Virus record (IMG/VR): IMGVR_UViG_3300036857_000068
Location: 1 to 37,371 of that record
Reading direction: 5' to 3' (one strand)
DNA: 37,371 bases
Source: a virus
Within the stretch, counting starts at the first letter, position 1. Every line of letters begins with the position of its first letter. Position numbers and translations under genes: made by a program. Shown here piece by piece: positions 1 to 5,579 of this stretch. The notes under the pieces were generated by a model that ran no database searches, was not told the DNA's origin, and worked only from the letters and a program-made list of their open reading frames with translations.

Positions 1-132
1 CTGATTGAAGTGAAGTCAGGCGCGCACACGTGGGCGCTTAAACTCGACGAGCGCCTCGAGGACTTCGTTCTTAGGTGTCGCTCACGCGACTGCTCAGTGA
101 GAAGCTTGTCGGAGGCTTTAGGCGTTCCTCCG
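1..132. repeat. Terminal direct repeat, left copy
   Basis: These bases recur at 37240-37371. The match is exact for the first 126 bases; base 127 is C here and T at 37366, and the last five bases match again. This means either a circular molecule with an assembly overlap or a short direct terminal repeat. The repeat lies inside a coding region that only makes sense when the two ends are joined. Confidence 0.95.
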
Positions 133-189
133 TCGACGATTCAAGGATGGACAGACAACGCTCGTCGACGTCGCAGCGAAGTCGCTTAA
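1..189 (+). CDS. Small HTH DNA-binding protein, 3' part (gene split by window ends)
   Basis: Frame 1 is open from base 1 to the TAA at 187-189 and continues the ORF that starts at ATG 37162. Joined, the protein has about 88 residues. It has a basic N-terminus (RVGRKKGR), a middle helix (LDERLEDFVLRC) and a C-terminal helix-turn-helix around residues 58-80 (SVRSLSEALGVPPSTIQGW) with a basic tail. This fits a small phage regulator such as an immunity or Cro-like protein. It is divergent from the minus-strand HTH gene ending at 36455, so the two may form a lysogeny switch. The role is inferred from fold and position only. Confidence 0.75.
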   Translation: MIEVKSGAHTWALKLDERLEDFVLRCRSRDCSVRSLSEALGVPPSTIQGWTDNARRRRSEVA

Positions 190-269
190 GGCGTTGTCTA
201 AAAAGACACTTTCGCGCTCTTTGCGGAGTTTTTTGTGCGGCTGCTCGAACGGGTTAACCAGTTCGTTTT
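190..269. other. AT-richer intergenic stretch with small hairpins
   Basis: No gene is seen between the HTH stop (189) and the small ORF at 379. This part is clearly less GC-rich than the rest. It holds a short hairpin TGTCT-AAAA-AGACA near 194-207, a T6 run, and an inverted GGTTAA...TTAACC pair near 252-273. It leads straight into the 10-bp tandem repeats. Operator or origin function is possible but not shown. Confidence 0.5.
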
Positions 270-329
270 AACCGTCACTAGGCGTCTCTAGGCGTCACGC
301 GCCGTCACGAACCGTCAGGAACCGTCAAA
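270..329 (+). repeat. Six tandem 10-bp repeats, core CGTC
   Basis: Six consecutive 10-base units start at 270, 280, 290, 300, 310 and 320: AACCGTCACT, AGGCGTCTCT, AGGCGTCACG, CGCCGTCACG, AACCGTCAGG, AACCGTCAAA. CGTC is invariant at positions 4-7 of each unit. A 10-bp period puts every copy on the same face of the helix, as for cooperative binding by a repressor or initiator. The array lies between the HTH gene and the excisionase/integrase genes, so operator or iteron are the two main readings. Confidence 0.8.
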
Positions 330-378
330 ACGCCTGCATTGACCCGGTTTCCTCGAGACGGTACAACCGGCCGTGACG

Positions 379-525
379 ATGGCAGACCTCGCCTCTCCGC
401 ACATCGGGGGCGCCGCCAACGAGGCGGTAGGGCGCGGCGCTTGCGTCGTCAGACGCGCCGATGCGGCGGGCGCGTCGTGGCTCGATTCCGGCGACCTCGG
501 CGCGCTTGGCCGCATCCTCGCATGA
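379..525 (+). CDS. Hypothetical protein, 48 aa
   Basis: This short ORF begins MADLASPHIGGAANEAV and ends at TGA 523-525. Its stop overlaps the ATG of the next gene (ATGA at 522-525), which supports translation. GTG 373 is an alternative start; a stop at 340-342 closes the frame upstream. No clear ribosome site and no domain are seen. It resembles the many tiny actinophage genes beside integration modules. Confidence 0.5.
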   Translation: MADLASPHIGGAANEAVGRGACVVRRADAAGASWLDSGDLGALGRILA

Positions 526-725
526 GCACCAAAACGGTCAACCCCGGCCGTTGGCTCGCTTTTGACGCGGAGCTCGAGCTCGTCGACGTCGACGGTTTCG
601 TGCCGCTTGTCGTCGACCGTGAGAGCGGCGAATCAGTCACTTTGGCTGGCCTGCTCTTGTCGTTCGTCGAGGACCTTGCCGACAGCTACGTCGGCCGCGT
701 TCGTATCAGCATCGAAGCGCTTTAA
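522..725 (+). CDS. Hypothetical protein, 67 aa
   Basis: It starts at ATG 522, overlapping the previous stop by four bases. The product begins MSTKTVNPGRWLAFDAELEL and is acidic and compact, with a VDGFVPLVVDRESG segment and a C-terminal amphipathic stretch. A longer reading of the frame from 339 gives an arginine-rich shadow and was not used. No family was recognised. The excisionase-like gene follows 10 bases later. Confidence 0.65.
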   Translation: MSTKTVNPGRWLAFDAELELVDVDGFVPLVVDRESGESVTLAGLLLSFVEDLADSYVGRVRISIEAL

Positions 726-735
726 GGGGGAAGGC

Positions 736-1050
736 ATGGCAGGCGTTGAGTCGCTCGAGGGCTACGCGCACGAGCGCAAGCGAGCCGAGGTGCTACGCCG
801 GGCCGCGACTGCGACGCGCGAGCGAGCCCGCAACCTGCAGCGCGCGAGGGGCAGCCGCACCGCGTCGCGCGACCGCGACTACCTCACGCGCGAGGAAGTG
901 GCCGACCGAGCTCGCGTCAGCCTCCGGACCGTCGAGCGCGCGCTCGCCTCGAACGAGCTCGAGCACTACGGCGGCAACGGCTACCGCGTGCAGGTCACTC
1001 CGGAGCAATGCGACCGGTGGATCGAGCAGCGCGGCCGGTCGGCCGCGTAA
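736..1050 (+). CDS. Excisionase-like HTH protein (Xis/MerR-type)
   Basis: The 104-aa product starts at ATG 736 after a good ribosome site (AAGGGGGAAG). Residues 1-45 are basic and helical. The C-terminal half is a winged HTH of the excisionase type: YLTREEVADRARVSLRTVER followed by a recognition segment and a wing (YGGNGYRVQVTPEQCDRWI). Such small proteins bend attachment-site DNA and steer integrase towards excision. Placement directly upstream of the integrase agrees. It could instead be a transcription regulator of the same fold. An upstream overlapping frame (from 562) is a shadow. Confidence 0.8.
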   Translation: MAGVESLEGYAHERKRAEVLRRAATATRERARNLQRARGSRTASRDRDYLTREEVADRARVSLRTVERALASNELEHYGGNGYRVQVTPEQCDRWIEQRGRSAA

Positions 1051-1106
1051 AGGACGAGCGCCGAACAGCCGGCCGTCGTCACGGAGTCCAGCCCCGCGGA
1101 AGCGAC

Positions 1107-1112
1107 TACGAT
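1107..1112 (+). promoter_or_regulatory. Possible -10 box for integrase
   Basis: TACGAT at 1107-1112 matches the TANNNT form of actinobacterial -10 boxes, but no clear -35 is visible. If used, transcription would start near 1119. That would exclude ATG 1111 as the integrase start and favour GTG 1147, which has a GGAGG ribosome site at 1136-1140. Confidence 0.3.
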
Positions 1113-1146
1113 GAGCAACCCGTCATCGACTCATCGGAGGTCCAGC

Positions 1147-2517
1147 GTGTCCGTAACCACGCTCACTCCCGGTGCCCGGATCGCCGACGGCGTCCGTGTG
1201 CACCCGAACGGCAAGAGCCTCGAGGTCCGCGTCCGGCCGTACAAGCCCGTCGCCGGCTTCCCGCTCCACGACCCCGACAGGGCGGTCGACTACGCAATCG
1301 CTCTCCGCAAGCGGCGCGCCGCCGGCGACCTCACGCCGCCCGGCCCGGTCGAGGTCGAGGTCGGCGACCGCACGCTCGCCGACGCGACCCGCGACCACCT
1401 CACCGACCTCGAGACGATCGGCGGCCGGCAGGGCAACGCCTACGGGGCGACCGGCATGAAGGCCGCTCGCCGTGACGCGCGCCCGTGGCTCGGCCAGTCG
1501 ATCCCGCCCCGGTTCGGCAAGGGCCACGACGACGACGGGCGGCCGATCATCCTCGAGGCGCCCGAGCCCGTCGACGAGCTCGGCCGCCCGTTCGGGCTCA
1601 TCGCGCTCGACGAGCTCCGCGGCGCGCCGATCGGCGACTACCTCCGCAAGCGGCACGCGGTCACGCCGCGCGCGGCCGTGGGCGAGCGGCAAATGCTGCT
1701 CGCCGTGGTCGAGCGCGAGCTCGGCCGCGGCCACCGGATCGACGCGAGCGTGCTCGCCGGCCTCCCCCGGTTGAAGCGCGCGACCGTCAAGCGCTCGTGC
1801 ATGCGGCTCGCCGAGTTCGACTACATGACGCGGCACACGCCCGACCACCAGCGGCGCGGGCTCTGGCTCGGCTGCACGCTCGGCGGCCGGATCATGGAGC
1901 TCCTGCAGGCCGAGGACGCGTGGCTCGACCTCGAGGCCGGCACGATCACGATTCCCGCGTGGGCGTGCAAGGAACGCCGAGAGAAAGAGCTCGACCTGCT
2001 CGCCGAAGAGCTCATGCTAATCCGCGAACAGCAACTCATCCGCTCGCCGAACACCGCGCGCGGCAAGCTCGGCACACGCTTGCTGTTCCCGCGCCGCGAC
2101 GGCGGCCGATGGCGCCACGCCAACTACTTCGACCGCGTCGTCGTCAGGATGCGACACCGGGCGGCGCTCGCGTGGCGCGAAGAGCACGACCTCGGCCCGG
2201 ACGCACCGACCCCGTTCGAGTGGATCGTGCGCGACCGGGACGGCGACGTCGTGCTCGCCGACGACGGCACCCCGAAGGTCGGCGGGTTCCAGCCGCACGA
2301 CCTGCGGCGCGGCGCCGCGACGATCCTCCGCGAGCTCCGCGTGCCGCACGAGCTCATCGCCGCGCGGCTCGGCCACAAGGACGCCGGCTACCTCGTCGCC
2401 GTCACATACGCTGAGACGCGCCGTGACGCGCTGAGAGACGAGCTCGCACGCATCGACGCCGCCGGCGGCATCCGGGCCGCGCTCGAGGCCGCGCGCGCAG
2501 CAGGGGGCGAATCGTGA
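1147..2517 (+). CDS. int: Tyrosine integrase
   Basis: This 456-aa site-specific recombinase would integrate and excise the phage genome. The catalytic residues are visible in family order: R248 (LGGRIMELL), K275 (ACKERRE), H384-x-x-R387 (HDLRR), H410 (LGHKD) and the nucleophile Y421 (VTYAETRR). The N-terminal part should hold the arm-binding and core-binding domains; it is rich in charged residues with a long insertion around 85-150. GTG 1147 is preferred because GGAGG lies 6 bases upstream; ATG 1111 is in frame but has no ribosome site. The stop overlaps the next GTG. The attP candidate lies about 1 kb downstream. Confidence 0.93.
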   Translation: MSVTTLTPGARIADGVRVHPNGKSLEVRVRPYKPVAGFPLHDPDRAVDYAIALRKRRAAGDLTPPGPVEVEVGDRTLADATRDHLTDLETIGGRQGNAYGATGMKAARRDARPWLGQSIPPRFGKGHDDDGRPIILEAPEPVDELGRPFGLIALDELRGAPIGDYLRKRHAVTPRAAVGERQMLLAVVERELGRGHRIDASVLAGLPRLKRATVKRSCMRLAEFDYMTRHTPDHQRRGLWLGCTLGGRIMELLQAEDAWLDLEAGTITIPAWACKERREKELDLLAEELMLIREQQLIRSPNTARGKLGTRLLFPRRDGGRWRHANYFDRVVVRMRHRAALAWREEHDLGPDAPTPFEWIVRDRDGDVVLADDGTPKVGGFQPHDLRRGAATILRELRVPHELIAARLGHKDAGYLVAVTYAETRRDALRDELARIDAAGGIRAALEAARAAGGES

Positions 2518-2792
2518 AGCGCTGCGGGGCGTGTGGCCGCGAGCTCATCGGCGAGGACGTGCCCGTCGTGATCGGCGCCGCCGTGCTCAAGGCGCTCGTC
2601 GCTCGAGCGGGCGGCCGCGTCGAGTTCACGTCCCACGAGCTCGAGGCGGCCGCGACGCTGTGGGACACGAACGTCGTCGGCACGCCCGAGCGTATGGTCG
2701 TCGAGCTCACGGCGGCGCGCACGCTGCCCGACGGCGAGCACGTGCTGCTCGTCGAGCACCTCGTCGAGCCTCCGCACGAGGTCGACTCGTGA
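2514..2792 (+). CDS. Hypothetical protein, paralogue A
   Basis: The 92-aa protein starts at GTG 2514 within the integrase stop (GTGA). It opens with a CGACGREL motif that could be half of a zinc site. It then shares a core with the next gene: LKALVARAGGRVEFTSHELEAA and MVVELTA. The two are tandem duplicates. The function is unknown. Translational coupling to the integrase suggests expression in the same transcript. Confidence 0.7.
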   Translation: MKRCGACGRELIGEDVPVVIGAAVLKALVARAGGRVEFTSHELEAAATLWDTNVVGTPERMVVELTAARTLPDGEHVLLVEHLVEPPHEVDS

Positions 2793-3028
2793 GCGCAGAC
2801 CCGCGGCACGGCGACCCGATCAAGCTCGAGCAGGTCGCCGGCCTCGTCGTGACGCTCAAGGCGCTCGTCGCGCGCGCCGGCGGCCGCGTCGAGCTCACGA
2901 ATCCCGAGCTCGAGGCCGCCGCGAAGCTGCACGCGCACGTCGACGCGACGCCCGAGCTCATGGTCGTCGAGCTCGTCGACGGCGACCCGCCCGACGTCCC
3001 GCGATTCGACACGGCGGCCGAGCGTTGA
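2789..3028 (+). CDS. Hypothetical protein, paralogue B
   Basis: The 79-aa product starts at GTG 2789 (GTGA overlap with the previous stop). It is paralogous to the preceding gene: LKALVARAGGRVELTNPELEAA and MVVELVDGDPPD align without gaps, but the N-terminal Cys pair is missing. The function is unknown. The longer open frame from 2531 is a shadow of paralogue A. Confidence 0.68.
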   Translation: MSADPRHGDPIKLEQVAGLVVTLKALVARAGGRVELTNPELEAAAKLHAHVDATPELMVVELVDGDPPDVPRFDTAAER

Positions 3029-3408
3029 GAGGGCACCTCGACGAGCCCCGGCTGCTCGCCGCCGTCGACCTCATCCGGCGCACCGGTGCGAGCTCGTTTC
3101 AGATTCGCTACTCGGACGACGAGCAGCCGATCGTGTGGTTCGTCGTGTCGACGCACGTCGTCGACGGGCACGAGGTGCACGAGGTCGACGCGAGCCTCGA
3201 CCCGGTCCGGGCGGCGCTCCGACTGTGCGAGCGGCTCGTCGACGGCGGCCGCTGCGCGCATTGCGGCCGGCCGGCCGGGCTCGAGCCCGACTCGATCGAC
3301 ACGATGCCCGCCGACGACCTCATCTGTTGGTACCAGTACGACCCCGAGCTCGAGACGTTCCGTCGGGCATGCGAGGGCTCGACGAGCTCCGCGGGGGGGC
3401 CGCGATGA
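3025..3408 (+). CDS. Hypothetical protein with CxxC motif
   Basis: It starts at TTG 3025 (TTGA overlap) and encodes 127 aa. It contains two beta-rich stretches (SSFQIRYSDDEQPIVWFVVS) and one CAHC motif near residue 79 (RCAHCGRPAG), plus later single Cys residues that could complete a metal site. Similar small proteins occur in actinophage early regions, but no function is known. It is the last gene before the attP region. Confidence 0.65.
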   Translation: MRGHLDEPRLLAAVDLIRRTGASSFQIRYSDDEQPIVWFVVSTHVVDGHEVHEVDASLDPVRAALRLCERLVDGGRCAHCGRPAGLEPDSIDTMPADDLICWYQYDPELETFRRACEGSTSSAGGPR

Positions 3409-3493
3409 GCTCGCGCACGGCGCTCGGCCGCGTCGCGGCGCCGGTCCGTAACTCCCGGCGCCGCGGCGCCGCCGGCGCCGCCTGCATCCCGCC

Positions 3494-3514
3494 GTGTGGT
3501 CCCGGTGTGGTCCC
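3494..3514 (+). repeat. Paired arm-type repeat, left
   Basis: GTGTGGTCCC occurs at 3494-3503 and again at 3505-3514, an 11-bp spacing. The same nonamer GTGTGGTCC is found as another pair at 3737-3757 with the same spacing. The two pairs flank the tRNA-like core. This is the arrangement expected for arm-type integrase binding sites in attP. Confidence 0.7.
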
Positions 3515-3564
3515 GTCGGGCAGGGCTCGAGCTCGATTCCTGCAGTTTGCAGGGAGAACCTCAG

Positions 3565-3586
3565 CGGAGGGGGAGGGATTTGAACC
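3565..3586 (-). other. attP: attP core candidate: 3' end of a tRNA-Ser gene
   Basis: Read on the minus strand, these bases give GGTTCAAATCCCTCCCCCTC then CG. That is a tRNA T-loop (TTCAAAT), the 3' half of a T-stem, a 7-base acceptor strand and a G discriminator, as in tRNA-Ser. The 5' half of the T-stem does not pair properly and no CCA or tRNA body follows, so this is not a full tRNA gene. It is best read as the identity block through which the integrase joins phage and host DNA. Confidence 0.75.
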
Positions 3587-3645
3587 ACCCGCCCCCGATC
3601 CGCCACCGGCCGACACCGGCCGCCGTGAGCCGACCTCGACCGCCG

Positions 3646-3671
3646 AAAAGCCCCGCAACTGCGGGGCTTTT
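3646..3671. terminator. Rho-independent terminator (bidirectional)
   Basis: A perfect 11-bp stem AAAAGCCCCGC / GCGGGGCTTTT with a 4-base loop (AACT) has A and T tracts at its two ends, so it can stop transcription from both sides. It separates the integrase cluster from the early operon starting at 3782. Confidence 0.85.
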
Positions 3672-3681
3672 CACGTGAAAC
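3668..3681. promoter_or_regulatory. parS-like palindrome
   Basis: TTTCACGTGAAA (3669-3680) is a perfect 12-bp palindrome. The 14 bases 3668-3681 differ at one position from GTTTCACGTGAAAC, the ParB-binding parS core known from many bacteria including Streptomyces. No parB is present in this window. The site overlaps the 3' arm of the terminator. Confidence 0.55.
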
Positions 3682-3684
3682 GCT

Positions 3685-3730
3685 CCGACACCCGCCGACA
3701 CCGGCCGACACCCGCCGACACCCGCCGACA
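3685..3730 (+). repeat. Tandem 10-bp repeats CCGACACCSG
   Basis: Units start at 3685, 3695, 3705 and 3715 (CCGACACCCG or CCGACACCGG), with a partial fifth at 3725. A related copy lies near 3610-3619. The array sits between the terminator and the right-hand arm repeats, so it may bind integrase, an accessory factor or a host protein. Confidence 0.8.
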
Positions 3731-3736
3731 GGCCCC

Positions 3737-3757
3737 GTGTGGTCCGAGTGTGGTCCG
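3737..3757 (+). repeat. Paired arm-type repeat, right
   Basis: GTGTGGTCCG occurs at 3737-3746 and 3748-3757, again spaced by 11 bp. It repeats the left pair about 240 bases away and so frames the core, the terminator and the tandem repeats. Confidence 0.7.
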
Positions 3758-3781
3758 AGACGGCCGAACGAGGGGAGAGCC

Positions 3782-4090
3782 ATGCCCGGATTGAGAGCGG
3801 TCCCGCAGACGTCGATCTACGAGACGACGCTCGACAACGCAGAGCTCGAGCAGGCGCTCGAGACGCGCGAGAAGCTCAAGGCGAGGGCCGGCGCCGTGCG
3901 CAAGCAGTACGCCGACGCCGACGAGGTCGCCAAGGCGTTCATCAAGACCCTCGAGCTCGGCGACGGCGCCGTCGTCCGGGTCGGCCGGTTCGTGATCGCC
4001 GACAAGCCGGTCGCCGCCCGGTCGGTCGCGTTCGAGACGGAGCCGACGCGGCGAATCTCGATCAAGCTCATCAAGGACGCCATCTTTTGA
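3782..4090 (+). CDS. Hypothetical protein, 102 aa
   Basis: It starts at ATG 3782 after a strong ribosome site (GAGGGGAGAGCC). The N-terminal half is helical and coiled-coil-like (LEQALETREKLKARAGAVRK). The C-terminal half is beta-rich (AVVRVGRFVIADKPVAARSV, then RRISIKLI). Proteins of this size and shape are common in actinophage early regions and have no known function. It opens the early operon right after the attP region. Confidence 0.75.
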   Translation: MPGLRAVPQTSIYETTLDNAELEQALETREKLKARAGAVRKQYADADEVAKAFIKTLELGDGAVVRVGRFVIADKPVAARSVAFETEPTRRISIKLIKDAIF

Positions 4091-4284
4091 CGGGCGTCGG
4101 GATCGCCGCCGCCGTGGTCGCCGCGCTGTTCGCGGGGCTGCTCATCGCGGCCGCGGTCGCCGCGTTCGACGAGCGGATGACGCATCGCCGCGACGAGCTC
4201 GCCGAGCGGCGTCGCCGGCGCGCCGACGAGCTCGAGCGCGAGCGCCGGCGAGCTCGTCTCGACGTGAAGGAACGCCAGCCGTGA
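4087..4284 (+). CDS. Small membrane protein with charged tail
   Basis: The 65-aa product starts at TTG 4087 inside the previous stop (TTGA). Residues 3-26 are one hydrophobic span (GIAAAVVAALFAGLLIAAAV). The rest is a highly charged helix rich in Arg and Glu (RRRRADELERERRRARLD). The topology is probably one membrane span with a cytoplasmic tail. No family was recognised; an early membrane protein could act in exclusion. Confidence 0.6.
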   Translation: MTGVGIAAAVVAALFAGLLIAAAVAAFDERMTHRRDELAERRRRRADELERERRRARLDVKERQP

Positions 4285-4751
4285 GCGCGCGCGACGCGAC
4301 CTACCTCAACGGCGCCCGCATCTTCAAGACGGCCGACGACGACCGTCGTGAGAACGACGTCGCCGGCGAGCTCGCGCGCGCGTGGGGCTGCACGCTCCGC
4401 TCGTTCTCGTGGCTCTCGCCGGTCGACTGGTGGGCCGAGCGGGACGGGCGGATCGTGGGGCTGCTCGAGCTCAAGTGCCGCACGTGCTCGAGCTCGACCT
4501 ACCCGACCGTGTTCCTCAGCTTGCGCAAGTGGCTCGCGCTCACGCTCGCGTCGCTCGCGCTCGACGTGCCCGGCTTGTTCGTCGTGCGGTTCACGGACGG
4601 CGTGTGGTGGGTGCCGGTCGCGCGGGTCGACGCGCGTGCGATCCGGGTCGCGGGTCGTGCGGTCGTGCGGCAGCCGGCCGACGTCGAGCCGTTGATCGAC
4701 GTCCCGGTCGCGTCGATGGCGCGGCTCGAGCTCGAGGGGGAACTGTGGTGA
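4281..4751 (+). CDS. PD-(D/E)XK nuclease-like protein
   Basis: The 156-aa product starts at GTG 4281. The segment WWAERDGRIVGLLELKCR carries a candidate nuclease core: an acidic residue in the first strand and an E-x-K motif (ELK) in the second, as in PD-(D/E)XK folds. A conserved-looking tail (LFVVRFTDGVWWVPVARVD) follows. Small phage proteins of this fold include resolvases and VRR-NUC-type nucleases. Activity is inferred from the motif alone. It is coupled to both neighbours by 4-base overlaps. Confidence 0.55.
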   Translation: MSARDATYLNGARIFKTADDDRRENDVAGELARAWGCTLRSFSWLSPVDWWAERDGRIVGLLELKCRTCSSSTYPTVFLSLRKWLALTLASLALDVPGLFVVRFTDGVWWVPVARVDARAIRVAGRAVVRQPADVEPLIDVPVASMARLELEGELW

Positions 4752-5233
4752 CGTGCTCGCGTGGGTGGGCGGCGACGCTCGCGGCCGTGCTCGCGCTCGC
4801 GGCCGCGATCGCGGCGTGGGGCGCCCGCGGCGCGCACGAAGAGCCTGACCGGGTCGTCGGGTTCGGGCAGGTCCGGTTCGACGGGCTCGGCCCGGAGCGA
4901 TGGGCGCGCCGGTACCGGCGCGAGCACCGCGTCGTGCTCGAGCTCCGCGGCCGGCTCGCCTCGAGGCTCGAGGGGCTCGTCGGGCTCGTGCGCGCGTTCG
5001 AGTGCGTGCACGACGGCGAGGGCTCGTGGGGCGCGAACACCGGCAACGGCTACTACGGAGGCCTCCAGTTCGACAGGTCGTTCATGGCGGCCTACGCGCC
5101 CGGCCTCTTGCGTCGGAAGGGCACGGCGAACAACTGGACGCCGGCGCAGCAGATCAGCGTCGCGATCATCGCGCACGCGACGCGCGGGTTCGAGCCGTGG
5201 CCGAACACCGCCCGGAGGTGCGGACTCAGATGA
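4748..5233 (+). CDS. Rpf-like transglycosylase, membrane-anchored or secreted
   Basis: It starts at GTG 4748 (GTGA) and encodes 161 aa. A hydrophobic N-terminal segment (about residues 8-27) should export or anchor the protein. Residues 87-161 form a transglycosylase-like domain: ECVHDGEGSW, NTGNGYYGGLQF, then WTPAQQ and the end motif WPNTARRCGL. E92, just before GSW, is the likely catalytic acid. The family cleaves peptidoglycan and includes actinobacterial resuscitation-promoting factors. It is unusual that this gene sits among early genes rather than with lysis genes. Confidence 0.8.
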   Translation: MTCSRGWAATLAAVLALAAAIAAWGARGAHEEPDRVVGFGQVRFDGLGPERWARRYRREHRVVLELRGRLASRLEGLVGLVRAFECVHDGEGSWGANTGNGYYGGLQFDRSFMAAYAPGLLRRKGTANNWTPAQQISVAIIAHATRGFEPWPNTARRCGLR

Positions 5234-5239
5234 CTGTCC

Positions 5240-5473
5240 GGTGCAGCGAGGTCAGGCATGCAGCGGTGCGGCGCGGAATCGCGTGGTGCGGGCAGGGCAG
5301 GCAAGGCAGGGCAAGGCTAGATGGGGGTGGCGTGGTGCGGATCGGGACGGCAGGGATCGGCCCGGTTCGGATCAGCAGGGGCTCGGCATGGCACGGCGCG
5401 GCTAGGTACGGCGCGGCAGGGCCCGGTGTAGGTCCGGCACTGGCAGGGTCAGGTCGGGCTCGGCAGGGCGTGG
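5240..5473 (+). repeat. N3GG pentanucleotide array, copy 1
   Basis: About 40 units of the form NNNGG repeat with a strict 5-bp step. GG or a one-base variant falls at 5240, 5245 and so on to 5320; then from 5334 to 5379, 5385 to 5430 and 5442 to 5472, with one-base register shifts between blocks. Typical units are GGCAA, GGCAC, GGCGC and GGCTC. The + strand is G-rich throughout. No plausible gene covers it. A second array flanks the next gene on its other side. Confidence 0.85.
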
Positions 5474-5511
5474 GCGAGGGGGGTGATGCCTGACGCCGAT
5501 TCAGAGAGGCC

Positions 5512-5547
5512 GCGAGGGAGGCGGCTCGCAATGCCGACCTCCCTCGC
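5512..5547. terminator. Long hairpin between array and RAMP-like gene
   Basis: GCGAGGGAGG (5512-5521) pairs with CCTCCCTCGC (5538-5547). Inside it CGGC pairs with GCCG, leaving a TCGCAAT loop and one bulged A, so the stem reaches 14 bp. It has no T run, so it may be a leader structure or binding site rather than a terminator. It ends 32 bases before the next start codon. Confidence 0.5.
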
Positions 5548-5579
5548 TCAAACGCAATCCAACCGGAAAGGGATTCTAG

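Noticed and set aside
1111-1146. ATG 1111 as the integrase start
   Set aside because: It overlaps a -10-like box and has no ribosome site. GTG 1147 has GGAGG at the right distance.
3404-3794. Open frame through the attP region (contains EGEGFEPP-like text)
   Set aside because: This peptide is the reverse of a tRNA T-arm and is a common artefact at phage attachment sites. The frame crosses a terminator and repeats and has no ribosome site.
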